Shown here piece after piece: positions 1 to 9,129 of a stretch of 64,000 bases of DNA. The translations under genes and the position numbers were made by a program. The notes beneath the pieces are model-generated. The model did not search any database. It saw only the letters and a program-made list of their open reading frames with translations, and was not told where the DNA came from. This stretch comes from Pandoraea terrae (GTDB taxonomy: Bacteria > Pseudomonadota > Gammaproteobacteria > Burkholderiales > Burkholderiaceae): the NCBI RefSeq assembly GCF_902459695.1, contig NZ_CABPRZ010000010.1, forward strand, positions 1 to 64,000, in the 5' to 3' direction. Every line of letters starts with the position of its first letter. Within the stretch, counting starts at the first letter, position 1.

Positions 1-1776
1 GTTGCTTGGTCATCAGACACCTCTTCATGGCGAGTATTCTCGCCTAAATCAGTGTCCGGGTTCATTAGACCACTACAAAGTGCCGATTACACGAGTTGTC
101 GCGACATGTCTGAGATGACGAAATACACAGGCTCGGCACTCGCCGACTATATTGAAAATCTTCCGAACCAAGAGTGTCACGACGGATTGTTTTCAATTGA
201 TAGAGTGCTCGCCGGCGCGGTTTTCAGTGGGGATAATCTTCACGCGGTAGCCAGCCGCTTCGTCCAGGCGATATACGAATACGATGCCACCAATTTGAAA
301 TTGATTAATCTGATTATTTACTTGCGTGCTGCATATCAAGTGTATGAACGGGAAAACCTGGAGAATCCGTACCCGATGCTGCATGTTTGGCTGCGCCCCT
401 ACATCGAGCAGAGCCTGGAGGGTGATGCGTTGTTCAAAGAAAATCCGCTTGCGTCAAGCACGGCGGGTGGGCTAATGAGGCTCATCACAGACATGGAGGA
501 TGAGGCTCACTACCTGAGCAGGCTAAAAGAAGTGATTGAGCGCCATACGGCGAGTGAAAATAATCCGGAAGCCGCACGTGCGCTATTGACCCCGAGCGCT
601 GCGAGTTGGTTTACCGGGCTGCTGACGGTGTTCTACTATGCCCACGAACGTCCCGGCAACCGGCATCTCCTGGAGAACGACCAATCCTTGCTTGAGACGC
701 TCAACCGGTTTGTGGTCAAAAACCGCGAAAGCTTGTCGGGCACGAGCGCAGCTCACCAATTAGCAAACGTCGCCCGGGAAGCCTACCGGTTTCTGCAATA
801 TCCGAAGCAGCGCGCACAAGTGAAGCCGATGGTCCAGCAAATGCTGGCGACAACAGACATCGATGGCCCTGACAAGCGCTTGTGGGAGGTTGCCGTGGAA
901 GCGGTGGAGTACCACGATGCGCAGAATTGCGGCGACTACGGCTTATGCGATCATCGAAAGAACCAGGCCGCCAACAGAAAGAACCTGGCCGCCAAAATAA
1001 TGAAAAGCAAATATGCGTGCAATGAAAAAATCAGGATAGTTGCTCAGGATTTTACACGTAAGCAAATGCGGAAAATTTGCGCAGTGGTGGCCAAAACTGA
1101 GAATCAATTTCATCGGATGATGAAAACACAACGCAATCCAGTACCAGATGATTACACCGATTCGGTCGAGATCGTAGTGTTTAATGATATGGAAAGCTAC
1201 AAGGCGTATGGGTCCGTAATCTATGACATCAACACGAATAATGGCGGCCTCTACTTCGAGGGAAATCCCGAGGAGCGCGGCAATCAAGCGCGCCTCTTTG
1301 TCGTAGCCAAGTCGTGGCTTAAGCCTCGATTCGAGATCCATGGCTTGAGGCATGAGTTTGTTCATTATCTCGATGGCAGGTATAACAGGGCCGGCGATTC
1401 CGGCGTGAGCCGTGCAAAACCTACTATCTGGTGGGTTGAAGGCATCGCGGAATACTTTGATCACAAAAATGTCAATCCGGTTGCGATCAGAGCGGCGAAG
1501 ACGAATACGTACCGGCTCTCGGACATATTCCAGACCGGTTACTCGTCCAGTGACCGTTACACGCGTGCGTATCTTTGGGGCTACATGGCAACGCGCTTCC
1601 TGTTCGAGCGCCATCCGGAGATAGTGGATTCGATCTTGTCCCGTTTCCGGGCGGGAAATTACGACGGTTATGCAGAGTACCTCACCTCGATCGGCAATCG
1701 GTATGACCAGGAGTTTATCGAATGGGTCCGCGATACAGACCCGACGGGCAAGCGAGCGCGTTCGGACTCACAATGA
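1..1776 (+). CDS. M9-type collagenase-like zinc metallopeptidase, 5' end outside window
   Basis: Zinc protease of the microbial collagenase type (peptidase family M9), whose members are usually secreted and cut collagen-like proteins. The frame is open from the first base, so the true start and any signal peptide probably lie upstream. A GTG at 52 would give 574 residues without a signal peptide. Numbered from that GTG, a helical M9 N-terminal region (about 30-260) precedes the catalytic part: H434-E-F-V-H438 followed by YLDGRY, then E463 in WWVEGIAEY, matching the zinc ligands of clostridial ColG. There is no PKD or collagen-binding domain after it. The gene is clearly more AT-rich than its neighbours (for example 1000-1120), which suggests transfer. 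Family call is firm; the substrate is inferred. Confidence 0.85.
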   Translation, partial: VAWSSDTSSWRVFSPKSVSGFIRPLQSADYTSCRDMSEMTKYTGSALADYIENLPNQECHDGLFSIDRVLAGAVFSGDNLHAVASRFVQAIYEYDATNLKLINLIIYLRAAYQVYERENLENPYPMLHVWLRPYIEQSLEGDALFKENPLASSTAGGLMRLITDMEDEAHYLSRLKEVIERHTASENNPEAARALLTPSAASWFTGLLTVFYYAHERPGNRHLLENDQSLLETLNRFVVKNRESLSGTSAAHQLANVAREAYRFLQYPKQRAQVKPMVQQMLATTDIDGPDKRLWEVAVEAVEYHDAQNCGDYGLCDHRKNQAANRKNLAAKIMKSKYACNEKIRIVAQDFTRKQMRKICAVVAKTENQFHRMMKTQRNPVPDDYTDSVEIVVFNDMESYKAYGSVIYDINTNNGGLYFEGNPEERGNQARLFVVAKSWLKPRFEIHGLRHEFVHYLDGRYNRAGDSGVSRAKPTIWWVEGIAEYFDHKNVNPVAIRAAKTNTYRLSDIFQTGYSSSDRYTRAYLWGYMATRFLFERHPEIVDSILSRFRAGNYDGYAEYLTSIGNRYDQEFIEWVRDTDPTGKRARSDSQ

Positions 1777-1887
1777 AACGCCGTACGACGGATTTGCGGC
1801 ACTATGCCGCAAGCGCTCCGCGACACGCGACGTTGCGCGATTGCCCCTTTGGCAACCTCCTGCAGCACGTGTGCATTTTTGCGGCAA

Positions 1888-1909
1888 ATACTGTATATTT
1901 AACCAGTAT
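1888..1909. promoter_or_regulatory. LexA (SOS) box upstream of dinB
   Basis: CTG-N10-CAG core at 1891-1906 (CTGTATATTTAACCAG) inside the longer inverted repeat ATACTG...CAGTAT at 1888-1909. This is the consensus LexA operator with an AT-rich spacer. It ends 20 bases before the GTG start of dinB, so LexA bound here would block that promoter. Confidence 0.88.
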
Positions 1910-1929
1910 TCCGCTCACTTCCCCGTTCC

Positions 1930-3012
1930 GTGACGCGCAAGATCATCCACTGCGATTGCGACTGCTTTTATGCTTCGGTCGAGATGCGCGACGACCCGTC
2001 GTTGCGGGGGCGCCCGTTGGCGGTTGGCGGGCAGCCGGACCAGCGCGGCGTGATCGCCACGTGCAATTACGAGGCGCGCGCGTTCGGCATTCGCTCGGCA
2101 ATGCCGTCGGGGCAGGCGGTCAAGCTCTGTCCCGATCTGCTGATCCTGCCGCCGGCGATGGAGCGCTACCGTGAAGCGTCGCAACGCATCATGGCGATCT
2201 ATCGCGACTATACGGACCAGATCGAACCCCTGTCGCTCGACGAGGCTTATCTCGATGTGAGCGACAGTGGCCGATGCGGCGGCTCCGCGACGCTGATTGC
2301 CCGCGAGATTCGCGCTCGCATCGCGGCAGACGTCGGCATCACCGTCTCTGCCGGTGTGGCACCGAACAAATTCCTTGCGAAGATCGCCAGCGACTGGCGC
2401 AAGCCGGACGGCCTGTTCGTGATTCGTCCCGACGACGTCGACGCCTTCGTCGCAGCGTTACCGGTCGAGCGGCTGTTCGGCGTGGGCAAGGTGACGGCGG
2501 AACGGTTGCGTGCCTTGGGCGTGGACACATGCGGCGATTTGCGCACCCATGCGCTGGCCGATCTGTGTGACCGATTCGGCGTGTTCGGCCAACGCCTTTA
2601 TGAACGCTGCCGGGGCATCGATACGCGTGAAGTCTGCCCTGACCGCGAGCGCAAATCGATCAGCGTCGAAACGACCTACACGCGCGATCTGAAGACGCTC
2701 GCCGATTGCGAAGCGGCGCTGCAACCGCTGCTGCGCCAACTCGACGAGCGCATTGTCCGCGCCCGCCGCGGTGAGCCGCTGACCATTGCCAAGGTGTTCG
2801 TAAAGATTCGTTTTGCGGATTTTTCCCGTACCACGGCGGAAGCCGGGGCACTTGGCGTTGATCCTGAGCAATGTCGGCAACTTCTGGGCGAAGCGGTCGC
2901 AAGACGCCGCCGTCCGGTGCGGCTTCTGGGGGTAGGGGTGCGATTGCTCGATGCCGGCGCGGCGCGGCAATTGCGCTTATTCGACGACCTGCCGGCTGCC
3001 GAACCGGCGTGA
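1930..3012 (+). CDS. dinB: DNA polymerase IV (Y-family translesion polymerase)
   Basis: Low-fidelity polymerase that copies past damaged template bases during the SOS response. The 360 residues match the family length. The active-site acidic residues are visible: D9 in the HCDCDCFYASVE motif and D104-E105 in SLDEAYLDV. Palm and finger regions are followed by the helix-hairpin-helix thumb (LFGVGKVTAERL) and a little-finger domain. QLRLF near the C-terminus fits the consensus for binding the beta sliding clamp. The start is GTG at 1930, directly followed by the conserved MTRKIIHCD-type N-terminus. A LexA box lies 20 bases upstream. Monocistronic by context; the next gene is convergent. Confidence 0.96.
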   Translation: MTRKIIHCDCDCFYASVEMRDDPSLRGRPLAVGGQPDQRGVIATCNYEARAFGIRSAMPSGQAVKLCPDLLILPPAMERYREASQRIMAIYRDYTDQIEPLSLDEAYLDVSDSGRCGGSATLIAREIRARIAADVGITVSAGVAPNKFLAKIASDWRKPDGLFVIRPDDVDAFVAALPVERLFGVGKVTAERLRALGVDTCGDLRTHALADLCDRFGVFGQRLYERCRGIDTREVCPDRERKSISVETTYTRDLKTLADCEAALQPLLRQLDERIVRARRGEPLTIAKVFVKIRFADFSRTTAEAGALGVDPEQCRQLLGEAVARRRRPVRLLGVGVRLLDAGAARQLRLFDDLPAAEPA

Positions 3013-3023
3013 CGCCGCCGCAC

Positions 3024-3049
3024 CAAAGAAAACGCCCGCCGAAGCGGGC
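3024..3049 (-). terminator. Intrinsic terminator, minus strand
   Basis: GCCCGC (3034-3039), loop CGAA, GCGGGC (3044-3049). Read on the minus strand the hairpin is followed by a T-rich run (complement of AAAGAAAA, 3025-3032). It fits the end of the minus-strand lipoprotein transcript, about 170 bases past that gene's stop, and may also stop dinB readthrough. Confidence 0.6.
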
Positions 3050-3215
3050 AAATGACGTTATCGCAGTACCCCCAAAAGGACGTAAGAGGGTGAATGCATT
3101 GTCGATGGGCCCTTGGCTTGTCACCATCGGTGCTTGCCCGATTAGGGAAAGCACCGCGCGGCGCGCGCCGCTCCGAAAGGGGGCGTGGGCCGCCCGGTTT
3201 CATTGGTTCGGTGAA

Positions 3216-3713
3216 CTACCGCTGTACGCGAATTTCCGTGGCGCGCGCCTGCGCTTGCCGTATGCCGCCGACCCGAAGGTCGTCGGCTGCGACGTCCGCC
3301 TGGCGGGCGGCTTCGGCAGCCGTCGTATTGGCCGCGGTGCCCGCCTGGCGCTCCTGGCGGAACCGCTGCGCAATCGGTGCGCACTCCTGCGCAGCTTCGC
3401 CGGCCAATGCCGCACTGTCCGTGTTCAGATACGCGTAGCGTGCGACGTAACCGTAAAGGCACGTCCGGTACTGCTGGGCGGCGGCATCGGCGGCGGCAAG
3501 ATGCGCCGCGCCGGCATCGCGCCCGGGGGGAGCGGTCGCGGCCGGGGCGGTGATGACGGTATTGCGTGGGGCAGTGGCGCAGCCTGTGAGCGCGGCCGCC
3601 ATCGTCCATGCCGCGACGATGATTCGTGCGGCGTGCGCGGGCGCAACGTTGAACCCCGTACGGTGGCACTTTCCTGACGGCGTTTCGCCTGAAATCCGAA
3701 TCAATTCGCGCAT
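3216..3713 (-). CDS. Small Ala-rich lipoprotein of unknown function
   Basis: 165 residues from the first ATG. A hydrophobic segment (about 30-44) ends in the lipobox L-T-G-C45, so the mature protein should be a lipid-anchored envelope protein of about 120 residues. The mature part is Ala/Gln/Arg-rich and probably helical, with two cysteines (in RTCLYG and QECAP). I do not recognise a family beyond 'lipoprotein'. The 44-residue stretch before the lipobox is long for a signal peptide, so the real start may be later (a TTG lies three codons in; no better ATG exists). It stands alone, convergent with dinB. Confidence 0.6.
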   Translation of the reverse strand: MRELIRISGETPSGKCHRTGFNVAPAHAARIIVAAWTMAAALTGCATAPRNTVITAPAATAPPGRDAGAAHLAAADAAAQQYRTCLYGYVARYAYLNTDSAALAGEAAQECAPIAQRFRQERQAGTAANTTAAEAARQADVAADDLRVGGIRQAQARATEIRVQR

Positions 3714-4090
3714 GAGTCCGACGGTACAAGCATTAGGGTGGGGTTATGGTACGGGAATCGGGGCTGAATCCCGTGTTGATCAGTGTATACCCCGTGTCAA
3801 CTATTTCCGGACCGGTCCGTTAACGGAAGTAAGGCCCTGACGGCGCAAGCCGTTTCGAACAAGAGGCCGGCCACACTCGGGCGGCGCCTGTATACGCAGC
3901 CCGGCAACGACCGATACGTGCGAAGACACGCAGGCGCGGGATACACGCGACCAGGAAGCGATTCAGTGCGGGGCCTTCGGCCAGCCGAATATCGCCAGCA
4001 ACGACGGCTTGATAACGATAACGGGGAAGCAACGACAGCGTGCGCCGCCAGCGCGGCGTCAAGATCAACACGGGGTTAGCGCGAGTCGAT
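3714..4090. other. Gene-free stretch with overlapping palindromes; possible small RNA
   Basis: About 380 bases with no convincing protein gene. CGGACCGGTCCG (3808-3819) and CCGTTAACGG (3817-3826) are perfect palindromes overlapping by three bases. The stretch ends at a strong plus-strand terminator (4091-4126) although no plus-strand gene precedes it after dinB. A short RNA transcribed rightward is therefore possible. I could not match it to 6S, RNase P, SRP or tmRNA by eye. Confidence 0.35.
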
Positions 4091-4126
4091 GCCCGAAGCA
4101 TGCGAATGCTTCGGGCTTTTTCTTTT
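4091..4126 (+). terminator. Strong intrinsic terminator, plus strand
   Basis: Perfect 11-bp stem GCCCGAAGCAT (4091-4101) / ATGCTTCGGGC (4106-4116), loop GCGA, then TTTTTCTTTT. Orientation is rightward, opposite to the neighbouring urea transporter gene, and no coding gene on this strand precedes it closely. Confidence 0.85.
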
Positions 4127-4155
4127 GTGCTGCCCGATATCAGCGTGAACAGGCG

Positions 4156-5070
4156 CTAGTCGGCGGCGGGCGACGTGACCGTCAGCAGTGTCCAGACCGC
4201 GAGGTTGAACGGCAGCGTGAAGTAGGGCCAGCCGAACTGCCCGAACACAACGCACAGGAACGCCGCGACGGCCGCGCCCGTGAGCCGGGTCGGCACGTTG
4301 CGCCGGAAAATCCCGAGTCCGAGGGCCGCAAGAAAGCCGTTGACGCCGATGCCGCCCGCCTGTGCCGCCAACGCGGGCCATGCGCTGCCGAACGTCGCGA
4401 CCGCGAGGCCGCAGACGACCCCGCCGGCAAGCGCCCAGGCCGTCACGCGTGCGTGCCAGAGATGCAGGACATACCACGTCAACAGGCCCAGGACGAGCGG
4501 TGCGATAAACACGACCTGCCCGACGGAACAGAAGGCAAAGCCGACACTGTGGGATGTGCAGCCCGCCCCAAGCGCGCGGGGCACGAGGTGGAGCGTCCCG
4601 CGCAGGCAATGCGTCACGCTCATGACCGCGACGAAGGGGCCGGTGAGTGCCGCCCATCCCAGCCGGGCCATCAGGCGTGTCAGAAGTACTGTCGCGACGA
4701 CACAAGCGAATAGCCATGCATACAACCAGAGGTCCGTTTGCCAGAGCGTGCCCAGTGCGATGCCCGTGAGCGTGCCGTTATAGCTGAACAGGCCGGCGCG
4801 GCGTGCGTCGGCGGGAAATCCCAGGCCGACGGCCGTGAGCGTGGCCATCACGGCGCCGGCAAGGCCGGCCCATGCCGACGGCATGTCGGCGAGCATCAAC
4901 AAGCCGAACAGGAGCAGCCCGCCCACCGCGGACGGCATGAAGTAGATTTGACCGAAGCTGGCGCACAGACCGTGCAATTCATCGGCCAGACGTGCCCCTC
5001 GGTCACGCCAGCGACTGAGCGGGCCGCTGGACGTGAGCGACGACGCAGACTCGGGTGAAGCCAGGCCCAT
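4156..5070 (-). CDS. Urea transporter (UT family)
   Basis: Inner-membrane urea channel/transporter, 304 residues. The first 35 residues are cytoplasmic, then about ten hydrophobic segments follow. The two UT signatures are visible: the GLFSYNGTLTGIALG segment in the first repeat and the related FTLPFNLAVW segment near the C-terminus (family LTLPFN). The start lies only 6 bases after the glnS stop, so the two are almost certainly cotranscribed, with glnS first. No urease genes are present in the window. Family call is firm; substrate could include other small amides. Confidence 0.88.
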   Translation of the reverse strand: MGLASPESASSLTSSGPLSRWRDRGARLADELHGLCASFGQIYFMPSAVGGLLLFGLLMLADMPSAWAGLAGAVMATLTAVGLGFPADARRAGLFSYNGTLTGIALGTLWQTDLWLYAWLFACVVATVLLTRLMARLGWAALTGPFVAVMSVTHCLRGTLHLVPRALGAGCTSHSVGFAFCSVGQVVFIAPLVLGLLTWYVLHLWHARVTAWALAGGVVCGLAVATFGSAWPALAAQAGGIGVNGFLAALGLGIFRRNVPTRLTGAAVAAFLCVVFGQFGWPYFTLPFNLAVWTLLTVTSPAAD

Positions 5071-5076
5071 GCTGCG

Positions 5077-6789
<1,713 letters not shown>

Positions 6790-7027
6790 GCCAGTCCAGA
6801 AGGTCGGTGTTTGCCGAATATTCTACCGTACCGCACCGCAGCACGGGCGTGTCGGGCGCATTTGTGTTGCCGCGGGGACGCAATCGTTCGATCTGCAGAC
6901 CGGCTTCGCGTGGCGTGCATGGGACGGCAGGGCATAGTGCAATTGCTATCGGGCTTTCGCCACCGCTGCATTTTTGTCCTATCCTGAAGACACTGCCGCT
7001 GCCCGGCGGCCCGTTCGGGAGGACGTT

Positions 7028-7549
7028 ATGGAACTCCACCTGCACTCGCATCGCTATTCTCATCGCACACCCGACTGGGCCGCCGCTGCCGTGGCGGGGT
7101 TCATCGCGTGCGCTTTCTTCTCGGCGGTGGAAATGCTGACGGTGTTGCTCATGACCGGCCAGAGTCCGTGGGTGCCCCCACGCATGGTGGCCGCCATCGT
7201 GCTCGGGCAGGGCATCCTGCCGCCACCGGCCACCTTCGACGTGACAATCGTCGCCGTGGCACTCGTCGTGCACGCAATGATCGGCGTTGTCCTTGGCCTG
7301 ATCCTCGGCGCGATCGTCGCACCGTTCCGGCTCGACTCGGACGTGTTTACGGTGTCGATCGCCGGCGGCGCCTTCGGGTTGCTTGTCTACGTCTTCAATT
7401 TCTACGTGATGACACAGTTTTTCCCGTGGTTCGTGGAATCGCGCAACTGGATGATGGTGGCCGGGCACATGGTCTTCGGCGCCTTCGCCGGGTATATGTA
7501 CTGGGTGCTGGCGCAGATCGAGGACCGCGAGGCTGCGCCCGGGGCTTGA
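7028..7549 (+). CDS. Conserved four-helix inner-membrane protein
   Basis: 173 residues from the ATG at 7028, chosen because GGGAGGA lies at 7018-7024; the frame runs open further upstream but without a ribosome site. Starts with a His-rich tail (MELHLHSHRYSH), then four predicted membrane helices at about 20-45, 70-100, 110-135 and 142-165. No catalytic motif. I do not recognise a functional family. Stands alone between glnS (opposite strand) and a gene-free stretch. Confidence 0.75.
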   Translation: MELHLHSHRYSHRTPDWAAAAVAGFIACAFFSAVEMLTVLLMTGQSPWVPPRMVAAIVLGQGILPPPATFDVTIVAVALVVHAMIGVVLGLILGAIVAPFRLDSDVFTVSIAGGAFGLLVYVFNFYVMTQFFPWFVESRNWMMVAGHMVFGAFAGYMYWVLAQIEDREAAPGA

Positions 7550-8124
7550 TCCCGCAAGCAGAACGCGCGAACTTCGTGTAAAATGCCGGCATCGCATCCA
7601 AAATCGGGTGCGGTGCCGTTTGCTTGCGTTGTCCTTGCCGGTGTTGCCGGCCGACTGCGAGCGTGAGCGGCATTCGTGCCAGCCCGTTTCTCCGTGCGCC
7701 GTCCCAACGGGCGCATGTCAAGACAACCGGCGCGTGCCGGTGTGACCATTATCAGAAGATTTCACGCCAGCCCGATGTCCGTCAGCCACGCACGACACTG
7801 ATCAGTCCAGGTGTTCCACGTGGGCCGATTGGCGATTCGACTGCGGCAGTGGTGCTTTGCGTGCCACGCCAGTCGCGACTTATCCCACTACTGAATCGAA
7901 ACGATCCGTATCGTCACGTTCCGTCGCCTGGCAACGGCGGCACGTCAACGAATGCGACATTTCCCGGCGTAAACCCCGAACACGGATGTCGCGCGGCTGT
8001 CATATTGCCGCGTTAGCCTTCGTGCGCGCTGGGAAACATTTGCACGTTTTTGTAATCTCATCACCGTATGCCGATTCGAGAGGGATTTATTTATCAAGTT
8101 AATGCTGTAAAGAAGGAAGTAAAA
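7550..8124. other. Gene-free stretch of about 575 bases
   Basis: No reading frame here has convincing composition or a ribosome site. A weak hairpin (CGCATCC/GGGTGCG) lies near 7595-7612 and TAAAAT at 7579-7584 resembles a -10 box without a good -35. The last 100 bases before 8125 turn AT-rich and presumably hold the promoter and leader of the next small gene. I see no repeats or RNA gene. Confidence 0.4.
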
Positions 8125-8361
8125 ATGAAAACGACTCAATACCAGGATTTCCATTACCGTGTCGCAGCCGTGGAGCGTGAAAACGCCCGCTGGGATGCTT
8201 ACTACGAAATCCACCGCCCGACCGGAAACGGTCTGGAAAAGGTCGGTGCCTACCAGGTGCAGACCGCCTATGGCTTTGCCACGCAAGGTTTCGCCCTCGA
8301 TGACGCGGAACGCAATGCGCGCGCCGACATCGAGCAGGGCATCGTCGGCTATTACCAGTAA
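8125..8361 (+). CDS. Small hypothetical protein, 78 residues
   Basis: Starts at ATG 8125 behind a clear Shine-Dalgarno (AGAAGGAAG at 8111-8119). The protein is soluble and rich in Tyr, Gln and charged residues, with no signal peptide, membrane segment or Cys. I do not recognise it. The strong ribosome site and AT-rich leader argue it is real and expressed on its own mRNA; the long upstream gap suggests regulation through its leader. Confidence 0.65.
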   Translation: MKTTQYQDFHYRVAAVERENARWDAYYEIHRPTGNGLEKVGAYQVQTAYGFATQGFALDDAERNARADIEQGIVGYYQ

Positions 8362-8567
8362 CACCAGTAACGTCCACGCGTTCGGGCCAGCGGCCGCACT
8401 GAATTCGCCGGCCTCGCCGAGGGCCATCCGGGCGGATCGTCCGGCACCGGCCCGCCCCAAATCCCGCCCAAACGTCGCCTGATTGCCCGACGGGCCGCGC
8501 AGCAGCGGCCTTCGGCGCAGGCGATGCTATAGTCGTGGGCTTTTGCAAGGCGCGCGGAGGTGGAGTC

Positions 8568-9041
8568 ATGGAGTGGATGTGCAAACGATTCGACGAGCTC
8601 GAACCGGCATTGCTGTACCGCGTGCTCGAGGCACGCAGCGCGGTGTTCGTCGTCGAGCAGGACTGCGTCTATCAGGACATCGACGGACGCGATCTGCAGT
8701 GCCTGCACCTCATCGCGCAGGCGCGCGACGCGCAGGGCGAGCTTCGCATCGTTGCCTACCTTCGCCTGTTGCCGCCGGGACTCGCTTATGAAGAGGCGTC
8801 GCTCGGCCGTGTTTTGAGCACGGCGCCGTATCGCGGTACGGGCATCGGGCGCGAACTGATCGCACGCGCGCTCTCGGAGATTGAGGCGCATTGGCCCGGT
8901 GCGGCGGTACGCATCAGCGCACAGGCGTATCTCGAAAGGTTTTACGGGGCATACGGCTTTGTGACCCAATTCGGTCCCTACGACGAGGACGGTATCCCGC
9001 ATCTCGACATGTTGCGGGCGGCATCCTCCGAGCCGCGCTAA
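8568..9041 (+). CDS. elaA: ElaA-type GNAT N-acetyltransferase
   Basis: 157 residues. GNAT-fold acetyl-CoA-dependent transferase of the ElaA group, whose physiological substrate is not settled. The N-terminal LYRVLEARSAVFVVEQ helix and the later RVLSTAPYRGTGIGRELI segment (acetyl-CoA pyrophosphate loop, R/Q-x-x-G-x-G/A form) are typical. YLERFYGAYGF near the C-terminus is the GNAT strand 6-7 region. Start ATG 8568 follows GGAGGTGGAG. Single gene. Confidence 0.85.
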   Translation: MEWMCKRFDELEPALLYRVLEARSAVFVVEQDCVYQDIDGRDLQCLHLIAQARDAQGELRIVAYLRLLPPGLAYEEASLGRVLSTAPYRGTGIGRELIARALSEIEAHWPGAAVRISAQAYLERFYGAYGFVTQFGPYDEDGIPHLDMLRAASSEPR

Positions 9042-9129
9042 AGACGCTTCCGAATTCCTCCGCTCGCCGCGGCTTCGGCCGTTCCGAGCGGTACAATGAC
9101 ACGCTTCGCAGTCTGGCATTTCACCATTT

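Noticed and set aside
3820-4101. 93-codon minus-strand frame in the gap after the lipoprotein
   Set aside because: GC at third codon positions is only about 63%, well below real genes here, with no ribosome site and overlap with the terminator stem.
6943-6985. TTGCTA and TATCCT as a promoter for the membrane protein at 7028
   Set aside because: The hexamers are 31 bases apart, too far for a sigma-70 promoter.
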